Below are positions 8,360 through 16,880 of a stretch of 64,000 nucleotides of DNA, piece by piece (the stretch's first letter is position 1; every line of letters begins with the position of its first letter). A program made the translations under genes and the position numbers. This stretch comes from Fontibacillus puldeungensis (GTDB taxonomy: Bacteria > Bacillota > Bacilli > Paenibacillales > Paenibacillaceae): positions 1-64,000 of the forward strand of contig NZ_JBHTLM010000004.1 of NCBI RefSeq assembly GCF_042678945.1, read 5' to 3'. The notes beneath the pieces were generated by a model. It had not been told where the DNA came from. It did no database searches and saw only the letters and a program-made list of their open reading frames with translations.

Positions 8360-9065
8360 AATGCGTAGCCGGATGTGTATGGCCTTTGTCTTCTTCGGTT
8401 TGCATTTGGCGTTTCTTTTTCAAGAAACCTGCAAGAACTACTCCGATAATAACAACGGAAATTAGCAGGTAGCGCAGTACAGGATTGTCCTCGAAGAAAG
8501 GAAGAAAATGCGGTTCTTCGGTGATCATGTTACCTGCGGTATAAGCCAAGACGGCCGAGCCGATATAAGCGATCCACGGAAACTTGTCCAGCAGCTTTAT
8601 AAATAGGGTGCTTCCCCAGACAACAATCGGTACGCTGATAAGCAGGCCTATTACGACCAAGATGATATGCTGTTGGGCTGCGCCTGCTACCGCGATGACA
8701 TTGTCAAGGCCCATCGCTGCATCAGCTATGATTATCGTCCGTACGGCGGGCCAAAGCTTGTCCTTGGCTTCGACCGAATCGTGGTTTCCGTCATCAGCCA
8801 ACACCTTATACGCGATGAAGATTAACAGTAAGCCGCCTACGGCAAGCAACCATGGAATCCCAAGGAGCCAAACGACAACGACAGTAGCCAGGATCCGAAG
8901 GGTCACGGCACCTGCTGTACCATATATGATCGCTTTCTTTTGCACCGAGTGGGGGAGTTTTCTTGCCGCCATTCCGATTACGATTGCATTGTCTCCCGCT
9001 AAAATTAAATCAATAAATACAATATTGATCAAGGCGAGAAAAAATGTTGCACTAAATAATTCCAC
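8358..9065 (-). CDS. TerC-family integral membrane protein (YjbE/YkoY-type metal exporter)
   Basis: A 235-residue protein with about seven membrane segments. TerC signature acidic residues are in IDLILAGDNAIVIG near the N terminus and in DAAMGLDNVIAVAG mid-protein. Bacillus relatives (MeeF/MeeY) export Mn2+ to load secreted metalloenzymes; that role is inferred here. GTG 9065 is chosen because the protein then begins like B. subtilis YjbE and GAGGAAG is 8 nt upstream; a longer TTG form reaches 9110. It is transcribed away from a second terC copy at 9196. Confidence 0.88.
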   Translation of the reverse strand: MELFSATFFLALINIVFIDLILAGDNAIVIGMAARKLPHSVQKKAIIYGTAGAVTLRILATVVVVWLLGIPWLLAVGGLLLIFIAYKVLADDGNHDSVEAKDKLWPAVRTIIIADAAMGLDNVIAVAGAAQQHIILVVIGLLISVPIVVWGSTLFIKLLDKFPWIAYIGSAVLAYTAGNMITEEPHFLPFFEDNPVLRYLLISVVIIGVVLAGFLKKKRQMQTEEDKGHTHPATH

Positions 9066-9195
9066 GTATGTCACTTCCTCTTCGGATGTATATACGTATT
9101 TATTGATCAAAAGGATTCATTTGTCCAGTGTATTTTTTCAAAAAAGGCATAGCTTGGCTAATCCGCTCATACAAGTTGTATGGGAGGGATCGAAG

Positions 9196-9855
9196 GTGGA
9201 GCAGCTATTTCTATTAACGGAGATATTGATCATAAATTTAGTTCTTAGTGGCGATAACGCCGTAGTCATCGCAATGGCCAGTAAAAATTTGCCGTTAAAG
9301 CAGCGAAAGCGAGCGGTTTGGTGGGGAGCGATGGGGGCAGTCGTTCTTCGCTGTGTGCTAACCTGGGTAGCCGTTATCTTGCTGCAAATTCCGTTTATTC
9401 ATGCAGCTGGAGGCCTTCTTCTTGCTGCAATTGCCTTGAAGCTACTATTGCCGCAGGAGGAACATACCCGTGTCTCTGGCGCAGGCTCCATGTGGAAGGC
9501 GGTTCAAACAATTCTGGCGGCTGATTTTATCATGAGCTTGGACAATGTACTCGCTATCGCCGCTTTGGCGAAGGGAGATTTATCTATCCTTGTCATCGGG
9601 ATCGCCATCAGCATACCGATCGTCGTATGGGGAAGTAATTTAATCGCTGATTGGCTGCAACGATTGCCGATTTTAACCTATGCAGGAGCAGGCATTTTAG
9701 GGTTTACCGCGGGAGATATGGTGCTGCAGGATCCTCAGTTTGGCCCACTGCTGGTAGCTGCTGCTCCGAGGCTATCGGAGATGATTCCTGTTTTTATAGC
9801 CGGATTAATTATGCTGTTCGGCTGGTATAAAAAATCGAGAGTCAAGCGAAATTAA
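9196..9855 (+). CDS. Second TerC-family integral membrane protein
   Basis: A 219-residue TerC paralogue with the same paired acidic motifs: LVLSGDNAVVIAMA near the N terminus and DFIMSLDNVLAIAA centrally. It has about seven membrane segments and a short basic C terminus. The GTG start has GGGAGG 8 nt upstream. It is divergent from the other terC gene across only 130 nt, which is too short for a yybP-ykoY Mn riboswitch plus promoters on both sides. None of the riboswitch motifs is visible there. Confidence 0.88.
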   Translation: MEQLFLLTEILIINLVLSGDNAVVIAMASKNLPLKQRKRAVWWGAMGAVVLRCVLTWVAVILLQIPFIHAAGGLLLAAIALKLLLPQEEHTRVSGAGSMWKAVQTILAADFIMSLDNVLAIAALAKGDLSILVIGIAISIPIVVWGSNLIADWLQRLPILTYAGAGILGFTAGDMVLQDPQFGPLLVAAAPRLSEMIPVFIAGLIMLFGWYKKSRVKRN

Positions 9856-9887
9856 TTTTCAGAATAGTGTTTTAAATGGCTGCGGTT

Positions 9888-9927
9888 AAAAAATCATCTT
9901 CACCTTGAAGGAGAAGAGTGGTTTTTT
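9888..9927 (+). terminator. Terminator after second terC
   Basis: Hairpin with outer AAAAAATCA/TGGTTTTTT and inner TCTTC/GAAGA, CCTT/AAGG pairings. The right arm is T-rich. Confidence 0.75.
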
Positions 9928-10013
9928 GACCGTTTTTCATTTAAACTGGAAGTGAGAAGGAAATGTCGCTTTTTGGTGCGACTTGTCCTTCATTGTCTTC
10001 TGGAAGGTGTGTG

Positions 10014-10523
10014 ATGGATATGTCCGAAAATAATAAAATAATGACAGGTGTATTAATCCTCGCCGCCGGTGTCATCATTTTACTAGGAAAATTAGGGGTT
10101 TTCAGCTTCCTAGGAAAGACGCTATGGCCGCTAATACTGCTGATTCCGGGCATTGTGCTGCATCTTTGGCATTTTTGGAGAAAGGGACCTTCGGAGCTGC
10201 TCATTCCCGGCGGAATTCTCGTCGTATACAGCATCGTGTTCTTTGCCGGAATCATTGGAGGATGGAGCACCCTCAAATATACGTGGCCGTTGTTCTTCCT
10301 TGGAATTGCTGTCGGTTTGTTTGAGTTCTATTTGTTCTCACCCCAGCCTCAGCGAGGAATATTAATTTCTTCGCTTATTGTTGGAGCGGTCTCAGTTCTG
10401 TTTCTGAGCTTCACCTTGTTCTCCTTACAGATCGTATACGTTCTTGCGGCTCTGCTGATTATTGGGGGAGTCTGGTTAATCGCCTCCAAAGGGACTCGAG
10501 GGAATAGAAGGGGATTATGGTGA
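10014..10523 (+). CDS. Multi-pass membrane protein, LiaF/DUF5668-like
   Basis: A 169-residue protein with about six hydrophobic helices. The opening KIMTGVLILAAGVIILLGKL and the following LWPLILLIPG resemble the LiaI/LiaF-type N-terminal membrane module (DUF5668-like). A role in envelope-stress sensing is possible but not shown. ATG 10014 is preferred, with GGAAGG 6 nt upstream; the frame is open back to 9963. Confidence 0.68.
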   Translation: MDMSENNKIMTGVLILAAGVIILLGKLGVFSFLGKTLWPLILLIPGIVLHLWHFWRKGPSELLIPGGILVVYSIVFFAGIIGGWSTLKYTWPLFFLGIAVGLFEFYLFSPQPQRGILISSLIVGAVSVLFLSFTLFSLQIVYVLAALLIIGGVWLIASKGTRGNRRGLW

Positions 10524-10537
10524 CGGCTGGGAAGTTC

Positions 10538-10565
10538 TTGAATTATTCAATATTTAGCGTATAAT
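10538..10565 (+). promoter_or_regulatory. Sigma-A-like promoter followed at once by a hairpin
   Basis: TTGAAT (10538-10543), 16-bp spacer, TATAAT (10560-10565). The predicted start, near 10572, lies just before the hairpin at 10580. Confidence 0.6.
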
Positions 10566-10579
10566 ATAAGGGATATGTC

Positions 10580-10612
10580 AAGCGTCGGCATTAAAGTCCG
10601 ACGCTTTGTTTT
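10580..10612 (+). terminator. Terminator-like hairpin before typA
   Basis: Perfect 9-bp stem AAGCGTCGG/CCGACGCTT followed by TGTTTTG. It can end the upstream membrane-protein transcript or attenuate a transcript begun near 10572. A second weak promoter (TTGCGC, 17 bp, TGCTTAAAT; 10626-10654) lies after it and could serve typA. Confidence 0.7.
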
Positions 10613-10717
10613 GTGGCTAACCGCATTGCGCTTCGTTTTTAGGCATGCTTAAATAACCGCCTGAGGCGCAATCTTTTATAAAACATTAAAGAGACGAAAG
10701 GATATGGAGATAAACTT

Positions 10718-12559
10718 ATGCATGAAAGAAGTCACATCCGTAATATCGCGATTATTGCCCACGTTGACCATGGGAAGACGACACTAGTTGATAAGCTGTT
10801 GCAGCAATCGGGTATTTTTCGGAAAAATGAAGCTGTTCAAGAACGCGCTATGGATTCAAACGATTTGGAACGTGAACGTGGTATTACGATCTTGGCCAAA
10901 AATACGGCCATTACGTACAAGGATTACTTAATTAACATTGTCGATACACCAGGGCACGCCGACTTTGGCGGCGAAGTGGAACGGATTATGAAAATGGTTG
11001 ACGGCGTACTGCTCGTTGTTGATGCCTATGAAGGTTGCATGCCGCAGACCAAGTTCGTTTTACGTAAAGCGCTTGAGCATGATTTGGTTCCGATTGTTGT
11101 CGTTAATAAAATCGACCGACCTGCAGCTCGTCCTGCGGAAGTTATCGATGAGGTGCTTGATCTGTTTATCGAGCTCGAAGCAAGTGATGAGCAATTGGAA
11201 TTCCCGGTTGTTTATGCTTCCGCGCTTGAAGGAACATCGAGCTTGGACCCGGAAAAACAAGATCACAACATGCTGGCTTTGTATGAAACGATCATTGATC
11301 ACATTCCGGCACCTACAGAAAAAGTGGATGAGCCACTCCAATTTCTCGTTACACTGATGGACTATAACGAATATTTGGGTCGGATCGCTATCGGTCGTGT
11401 CAACCGTGGAATTATTCGTGAAGGGCAGGCTATTACTGTCATGACACGTGACGGAGGAAAAAAATCCGCGCGTATCGAGAAATTGTTTGGCTTTCAAGGC
11501 TTGCGTCGTATAGAAATTCCTGAAGCTGGTGCAGGGGACATTGTCGCTGTTTCCGGGATTAAGGATATCAATATCGGGGAAACCCTCGCCGATCCGAACC
11601 AGCCTGAAGCACTGCCTGTCTTGAAAATTGACGAGCCTACCCTGCAAATGACGTTCCTCGTGAACAACAGTCCTTTTGCTGGCCGCGAAGGTAAATGGGT
11701 AACCTCTCGTAAACTCCGTGAACGGTTGTTCAAGGAACTGGAGACAGACGTGTCGCTTCGTGTTGAAGAAACAGACAGCCCGGATGCATTTATCGTTTCC
11801 GGTCGCGGTGAGCTCCATTTGGGGATTTTGATCGAAAACATGCGCCGTGAAGGATATGAGATGCAAGTTTCCAAACCGGAGGTTATCGTTAAGGAAATTG
11901 ACGGCGTGAAGATGGAGCCGCTTGAACGTCTGATGATCGATGTTCCCGAGGAGAGTATGGGGGCAGTCATGGAGAGCCTTGGTTCCCGAAAAGCTGAAAT
12001 GGTCAACATGGTGAATACCGGGAATGGTCAAGTGCGTCTGGAGTTTCTCATCCCGGCTCGTGGCTTGATTGGTTACCGTACGAATTTCTTGACCTTAACG
12101 CGTGGATATGGCGTCATGAACCATGCCTTTGACAGCTACGGTCCTTTGATCGGCGGTCAAGTAGGCGGACGTCACGAGGGAGTTTTGGTATCCAGTGAAA
12201 ACGGGATGTCGACGCTGTACGGTATTCTTTCGATCGAAGATCGTGGGATTTTGTTCGTTGAGCCAGGAACTGAGATTTACGAAGGCATGATCGTCGGGGA
12301 ACATACACGTGATAACGATATTGTCGTAAACATTTGTAAAGAAAAGCAGCTTACCAACGTTCGTTCTGCAACGAAGGACGAAACCGTTAAGATGAAAACG
12401 CCACTGCTCTTTTCTCTGGAGCAGGCGCTTGAATACTTGAATGACGATGAGTATTGCGAAATTACACCAAAATCGGTTCGCATGCGTAAGAAAATCTTGA
12501 ACAAGAGCGAACGCGAGCGGGCTGAGAAGCATCGTAAAATGTCCGAAGCCAATTTATAA
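10718..12559 (+). CDS. typA: Ribosome-associated GTPase TypA/BipA
   Basis: A 613-residue translational GTPase. The G domain has G1 AHVDHGKTT (about 15-23), switch region RERGITI, G3 DTPGH and G4 NKID. EF-G-like domains and the BipA-specific C-terminal domain follow. It helps ribosome assembly and stress growth. Length fits the family (about 610). The ribosome site is GAAAGGATATGGAG. ylaH follows, as in the B. subtilis yla operon where typA is ylaG. Confidence 0.97.
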   Translation: MHERSHIRNIAIIAHVDHGKTTLVDKLLQQSGIFRKNEAVQERAMDSNDLERERGITILAKNTAITYKDYLINIVDTPGHADFGGEVERIMKMVDGVLLVVDAYEGCMPQTKFVLRKALEHDLVPIVVVNKIDRPAARPAEVIDEVLDLFIELEASDEQLEFPVVYASALEGTSSLDPEKQDHNMLALYETIIDHIPAPTEKVDEPLQFLVTLMDYNEYLGRIAIGRVNRGIIREGQAITVMTRDGGKKSARIEKLFGFQGLRRIEIPEAGAGDIVAVSGIKDINIGETLADPNQPEALPVLKIDEPTLQMTFLVNNSPFAGREGKWVTSRKLRERLFKELETDVSLRVEETDSPDAFIVSGRGELHLGILIENMRREGYEMQVSKPEVIVKEIDGVKMEPLERLMIDVPEESMGAVMESLGSRKAEMVNMVNTGNGQVRLEFLIPARGLIGYRTNFLTLTRGYGVMNHAFDSYGPLIGGQVGGRHEGVLVSSENGMSTLYGILSIEDRGILFVEPGTEIYEGMIVGEHTRDNDIVVNICKEKQLTNVRSATKDETVKMKTPLLFSLEQALEYLNDDEYCEITPKSVRMRKKILNKSERERAEKHRKMSEANL

Positions 12560-12595
12560 TGTAGCTATTCATTGACAATTGAAGGAGGGTCCGCC

Positions 12596-12904
12596 TTGCA
12601 GGCTTGGTTTGCAGAGCATCCTGTCATTGCCTATCTGATGATTTTTGTGCTGATTGTATTTGTGTACAACAAAGTATTTCGTGCACAGCAGAAGCTTTCT
12701 TTGATTAAAGAGATCATCCTGTATCTTCTGATGGCGAGCGGTTCTTTCCTTCTGCTCATTTTTCAAATTGACAAACTACCGATCATTCAGTGCTTGCTTG
12801 TCGCTGTCATTTTGATGCTGATGGTGCGGATCCGCTATTTTGTGGAAGGCCGTCAACGAAAAAAAAATGAATCTTCACCGGCTTCGGGGGACAAAGCAGT
12901 ATGA
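12596..12904 (+). CDS. ylaH: YlaH-like membrane protein
   Basis: A 102-residue protein with three hydrophobic segments (about 8-25, 43-62, 66-82) and a basic hydrophilic tail, matching YlaH, which follows typA in B. subtilis. Function is unknown. The TTG start at 12596 has a near-perfect GAAGGAGGG site; an in-frame TTG at 12572 lacks one. It is probably co-transcribed with typA (36-nt gap). Confidence 0.82.
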   Translation: MQAWFAEHPVIAYLMIFVLIVFVYNKVFRAQQKLSLIKEIILYLLMASGSFLLLIFQIDKLPIIQCLLVAVILMLMVRIRYFVEGRQRKKNESSPASGDKAV

Positions 12905-12992
12905 AGGGTCTCCCTTTCCGGTAACCTTTTTGCTTCGCCAAACGTCATTATAAATACGACTTAATTTTTGACAGAAATAAGGTGCTTGTTTC

Positions 12993-14072
12993 ATGAGTTC
13001 TCAACGCAGCGGCTTGCCGCCCCGCGGGCAAATTCCAACACGTTCTTCAAAAGGTCCATCGAAAAAGGGTAAGAAGTCAAGCGGCTTCAAGAAGTTTTTG
13101 AAAGTGATGCTGACGCTCATCATCATTGCGGTGATTGGAGTCGGTTTATACGGAGGCTATTTGCTTTACACTGCGGATAAAGTGATCGATGCGACGGGTA
13201 CATCTGGGGATGTCCCTGCTGAAAAATCTGCCAAAGTCAAACCGCTCACGATGCTTCTGCTCGGTACGGATTATCGTCCGGAGACCGGCACTCATCTAAG
13301 TGATGTCATTATGGTGATCTCGATGAACCCGGAAACGAAATCTGCAACGGTGGTTTCCTTGCCTCGTGATACCAAGCTCGATATGGACGGCTATAAAACG
13401 AACAAAATCAATGCATTCTATCCAAATTTTTTAGCCGCCGAGAAAAAAACCGGCACCTCTGCCAAGCAAGAAATGAAGACGATGATGAGCAAGTTTTTTG
13501 ATCTTCAGATTGACTATGTTACTGTGGTCAACTTTCAAGGCTTCCGGGATGTTGTGAACGCTTTGGGTGGGGTTGACGTCAATGTGGACGCGAATATGTG
13601 CTACCGCGACAGAGCTGACGGGACCGATATTAATCTCAAAGCAGGGGCTCAGCATCTAAAAGGAGAGGAAGCCCTTGGTTACGTTCGTTATCGGAAATCG
13701 AACTGTCGCCCGAGAACGAAGGGTTCTGATGACTTCAGCCGTAATAAACGGCAAAACGAAGTGCTGCATGCCCTGATTGATCAAGCGAAATCGCTTGACG
13801 GGGTTATGGGAGCGGGAAAAGTGATCGAATCTGTCGGCAAGAACATGGAGACGGATCTGGAATCACAGCAAATGAAAAATATCATCTCGGCATATTGGAA
13901 CATCTCCAAAGAAAATGTTGCTTTTATGCCGGTAACCGGAACCTGGAGAAGCCCGTACGTCTATTTGAATGACGATGAACTGGATAAGGCGAAGCAGGCC
14001 TTAAAGGATGAAATTGCGGGCATTAAGCCTGCTGCAGCACAGGCAGAAACCGAAGGAGCCACAGGCCGCTGA
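12993..14072 (+). CDS. LytR-CpsA-Psr (LCP) family cell-wall glycopolymer ligase
   Basis: A 359-residue protein with a basic cytosolic N terminus, one transmembrane segment (about 36-60) and an extracellular LCP domain. Motifs: LLGTDYRPETGTHLSDVIMV, SLPRDTKL (catalytic-site arginine region), INAFY, and LGYVRYRKS. LCP enzymes transfer teichoic acid or similar polymers from a lipid carrier to peptidoglycan. In B. subtilis this position holds ylaI/ylaJ, so the gene marks a local rearrangement. The ribosome site AAGGTG is modest. Confidence 0.9.
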   Translation: MSSQRSGLPPRGQIPTRSSKGPSKKGKKSSGFKKFLKVMLTLIIIAVIGVGLYGGYLLYTADKVIDATGTSGDVPAEKSAKVKPLTMLLLGTDYRPETGTHLSDVIMVISMNPETKSATVVSLPRDTKLDMDGYKTNKINAFYPNFLAAEKKTGTSAKQEMKTMMSKFFDLQIDYVTVVNFQGFRDVVNALGGVDVNVDANMCYRDRADGTDINLKAGAQHLKGEEALGYVRYRKSNCRPRTKGSDDFSRNKRQNEVLHALIDQAKSLDGVMGAGKVIESVGKNMETDLESQQMKNIISAYWNISKENVAFMPVTGTWRSPYVYLNDDELDKAKQALKDEIAGIKPAAAQAETEGATGR

Positions 14073-14075
14073 CGA

Positions 14076-14105
14076 TTGAATGCAAGTTTTCTGAGATGGT
14101 ATAAT
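14076..14105 (+). promoter_or_regulatory. Sigma-A promoter with extended -10
   Basis: TTGAAT (14076-14081), 18-bp spacer, TGGTATAAT with TATAAT at 14100-14105. It precedes the PNPOx-fold gene. Confidence 0.72.
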
Positions 14106-14186
14106 ACAATTAAGTTACAGGGTTGCTAAAGTGTCTTGAGGTTCAGTCCCGAAAAGGGATATGAATGTACAGGAGGGCTGGGTTCT

Positions 14187-14639
14187 ATGTCTGAGTTCGT
14201 TTCCCAATTATCCGATTCGCTTTATGCTGTTTTCCAGTCCGAAACGTTCGTATTGCTGAATACGGTCGATCAGGAATCCGGAGGTCCTACGTCCAGTGCG
14301 ATATCCTGGGTTTATGCCGTTGATCATTCAACGCTTAGGCTAGCCTTGGATCATCGGTCAAGGCTCGTAGACAATATTAAAGCCAATCCTAGAGTTACGG
14401 TCACGGTGTTTGGACAGGATACGATTTATGCCATCAACGGCAGCGCGACTGTCACGCAGGACCCTTTGGCTGAAGTTCCATTTAAGATGTGCTGTTTCGA
14501 TGTGCATATCGACGCGGTTCGAAATGCTTTGTTCTATGGGGCACAGCTCGTAGCCGCGCCGGAATACGCCAAAATTTATGACAAGCGTGCTGCTGACAAA
14601 TTGGATAGTCAAGTTTTTGCCGCAATGAAAAAAGCCTAG
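14187..14639 (+). CDS. Pyridoxamine 5'-phosphate oxidase-fold protein
   Basis: A 150-residue protein with the split-barrel flavin-binding pattern. SSAISWVYAVDHSTLRLALDHRSRLVDNIKANPRV-type spacing matches PNPOx-like proteins, which bind FMN or F420. A conserved neighbour (YlaL-like) occurs in the B. subtilis yla cluster. The ATG is fixed by ACAGGAGGG, 10 nt upstream. Substrate unknown. Confidence 0.75.
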   Translation: MSEFVSQLSDSLYAVFQSETFVLLNTVDQESGGPTSSAISWVYAVDHSTLRLALDHRSRLVDNIKANPRVTVTVFGQDTIYAINGSATVTQDPLAEVPFKMCCFDVHIDAVRNALFYGAQLVAAPEYAKIYDKRAADKLDSQVFAAMKKA

Positions 14640-14661
14640 CGATAATTCGCTGGGCTTTTTT
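14628..14661. terminator. Two-way terminator
   Basis: Hairpin AAAAAAGCC-TAGCGA / TCGCT-GGGCTTTTTT. It overlaps the end of the PNPOx gene and faces the ylaJ gene. Confidence 0.9.
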
Positions 14662-14680
14662 CGATGATTGGGACAAACTT

Positions 14681-15253
14681 TTAGCGGTTCTGCTGCTGAT
14701 TACCTTTTCCTGGGGCCATTTGCATCCGGTTACCGCTATCGTGTTGACGCGTATCATTAGGCATTTGCGGGACGATACGCCCAATAATATCTCCGAGTTC
14801 GGTTGCTAATCCGGAAACGGGGTGACCCTCACGTATTTTTTTGCCTATTTCAGTAATCCTTTGATTGATGTCCATATCCGCCGTAACGATAGCACCGGCT
14901 CCGTGAGGATCCTTGCGAAGCGCTTCGGCCACTGTATATTTGATGCTTCCGACACGTGCTCTTTCCAGCTTGCTGTCGACATCGATACCGACGACGGCAG
15001 TATTACCCATAACGACACAATGGGCGCCCTTGACACCTGGGACTTTCATAACAAGTTTCTCTAAATAAATCTGCTTATCACGATCCGTCAAAATTCCAGC
15101 GCTGTTCCCATTCCCATACATGTTGTAGTCAGTGCTTTGCGTTCTAGGAACATTCTCCGTTTGATTCTGTGGAGAGGGTGATGCCTGTCTAGAAGCAGTT
15201 CCACAACTGGTGAGCAGGAATGCCGTTAATAACAAACACAGCCATATTCGCAT
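14681..15253 (-). CDS. ylaJ: YhcN/YlaJ-family sporulation lipoprotein
   Basis: A 190-residue lipoprotein. Signal peptide with lipobox LLTSC puts the lipidated Cys at residue 17. A YhcN/YlaJ domain follows (VMKVPGVKGAHCVVMGNTAVVGID, then EALRKDP..AIVTADMD), ending in a Gln-rich tail. Relatives are forespore-made spore lipoproteins. The start at 15253 is preferred, with AAAGGGCGG upstream. It is opposed to ylaK. Confidence 0.87.
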   Translation of the reverse strand: MRIWLCLLLTAFLLTSCGTASRQASPSPQNQTENVPRTQSTDYNMYGNGNSAGILTDRDKQIYLEKLVMKVPGVKGAHCVVMGNTAVVGIDVDSKLERARVGSIKYTVAEALRKDPHGAGAIVTADMDINQRITEIGKKIREGHPVSGLATELGDIIGRIVPQMPNDTRQHDSGNRMQMAPGKGNQQQNR

Positions 15254-15388
15254 GTTGGATCCGCCCTTTCGAAAAATAATCATATGCTAGCGTAACCACT
15301 GACCATGATGCTTGTTAGATTTCCCTGGGCGGAAAAAAATATGTATGAATAAGAGAAGGCTGCAATGACCGCGTTGGAGGGGATAATT

Positions 15389-16720
15389 GTGAAGAAAATA
15401 TTTGTACTGGATACCAATGTGCTGCTGCATGATCCCAATGCAATATTTGCCTTTGATGAGCATGATGTGGTCATTCCGGCCGTTGTGCTGGAGGAAATAG
15501 ATACGAAGAAACGCAATGCAGATGAGCTCGGCCGCAATGCTCGGGGCGTATCACGTCTGCTTGATGGTCTCCGGGAGACGGGGCATCTTCATGACGGTGT
15601 ACCGCTGGAAGGCGGTGGGCGAGTGAAAGTGGAACTGAATCACCGAAGCTTTATCAAGGTACAAGAAATGTTCGGTGAAGTGACGAATGATAATCGTATT
15701 TTAGCAGTGGCGCTTAATTATCATCTCGAACAGAAGGAGTTGTCTTCACCTCGTCCGGTTGTTTTGGTCAGCAAGGACGTGCTGGTCAGAATCAAAGCGG
15801 ATGTACTCGGATTAACCGCTCAAGATTACCTCTCCGATCGGACGGTAGGACCGAGTGATATGTACAGCGGGTACTCGACGATTAAGGTGCATCCTTCAGT
15901 AATTGATGAGTTTTACACCTACCGCTTTTTACCTGTTAAGCCGCTAGGTTTGAACTATAGCTTATATCCTAATGAGTTTGTGATTCTGAAAGACGAGATG
16001 GGCACAGGGAAATCCGCTTTGTTAAAATTGAACGAAGATGCCACTAGGTTGGAACCTCTTTATTTAAGTAATGAACCCGTTTGGGGAATCAGCGCCAGAA
16101 ATGCTCAGCAACGGATGGCGCTGGAACTGTTGCTGAATGATGATATTCCGCTGGTCACAATTACCGGTAAAGCAGGAACGGGGAAAACGTTGCTGGCTTT
16201 AGCAGCTGGACTGCTAAAAGTAGAGGATGAGCATAAATACAAGAAACTGGTCATTGCACGTCCTGTTGTTCCTATGGGAAAAGACATCGGGTTCCTGCCA
16301 GGGGAAAAGGATGAGAAGCTTCGTCCTTGGATGCAGCCGATATACGACAATTTAGAGTTTTTGTTTGATACCAAAAAATCCGGGGACATTGATAAAATCC
16401 TGATGGGGCTGGGCAGTATCCAGGTTGAAGCACTAACTTACATCCGTGGCCGCTCCATCCCCGGCCAATTCATCATTGTGGATGAAGCTCAGAATCTGAC
16501 GCGACATGAAGTTAAGACAATTGTATCGCGTGTTGGTGAAGGCAGTAAAATTATTCTTATGGGTGATCCGGAGCAAATTGACCATCCTTACCTCGATTTT
16601 TCCAGCAATGGATTGACGGGTCTGGTTGAACGGTTCAGAGACCAAGGAATTAGCGGACATATTACGCTAGAGAAAGGGGAACGTTCTAAGCTCGCCCAAT
16701 TAGCCGCCGATTTGTTGTAA
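15389..16720 (+). CDS. ylaK: PIN-PhoH fusion ATPase YlaK
   Basis: A 443-residue protein. An N-terminal PIN nuclease-like domain (LDTNVLLHDP, Asp8; EEIDTKK) is joined to a C-terminal PhoH-type P-loop ATPase: Walker A GKAGTGKT at 260-267, Walker B IIVDEAQNLT, and sensor LMGDPEQID. PIN-PhoH proteins are proposed RNA-processing helicase-nucleases. The GTG start has TTGGAGGGG 6 nt upstream. Another GTGKSA-like segment near 204-209 is a possible vestigial loop. Confidence 0.9.
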   Translation: MKKIFVLDTNVLLHDPNAIFAFDEHDVVIPAVVLEEIDTKKRNADELGRNARGVSRLLDGLRETGHLHDGVPLEGGGRVKVELNHRSFIKVQEMFGEVTNDNRILAVALNYHLEQKELSSPRPVVLVSKDVLVRIKADVLGLTAQDYLSDRTVGPSDMYSGYSTIKVHPSVIDEFYTYRFLPVKPLGLNYSLYPNEFVILKDEMGTGKSALLKLNEDATRLEPLYLSNEPVWGISARNAQQRMALELLLNDDIPLVTITGKAGTGKTLLALAAGLLKVEDEHKYKKLVIARPVVPMGKDIGFLPGEKDEKLRPWMQPIYDNLEFLFDTKKSGDIDKILMGLGSIQVEALTYIRGRSIPGQFIIVDEAQNLTRHEVKTIVSRVGEGSKIILMGDPEQIDHPYLDFSSNGLTGLVERFRDQGISGHITLEKGERSKLAQLAADLL

Positions 16721-16753
16721 GTACGTTTTGATCTAGATAAATCTATTGATGAC

Positions 16754-16783
16754 AAAAAGCCGGATGACCTTCATCCGGCTTTA
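16754..16783 (+). terminator. Terminator after ylaK
   Basis: Stem AAAGCCGGATGA/TCATCCGGCTTT with a 2-3-nt loop. The T tail is interrupted (CTTTACCTAATTTTTT). Confidence 0.8.
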
Positions 16784-16797
16784 CCTAATTTTTTGCG

Positions 16798-16826
16798 GGA
16801 CAATACAAAGGACAATTTGCTACAAT
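16798..16826 (+). promoter_or_regulatory. Probable extended -10 promoter
   Basis: Weak -35 GGGACA, 17 bp, TGCTACAAT with TACAAT at 16821-16826, upstream of the solute-binding protein. Confidence 0.5.
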
Positions 16827-16880
16827 AGGGTGTAGCGAGTAGTTATCTTGCGGTTTAACTTGTGGAGAGGAAGAACAGGT

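Noticed and set aside
11060..12031. 323-codon open frame on the minus strand
   Set aside because: Antisense to typA; no start signal and low-quality composition.
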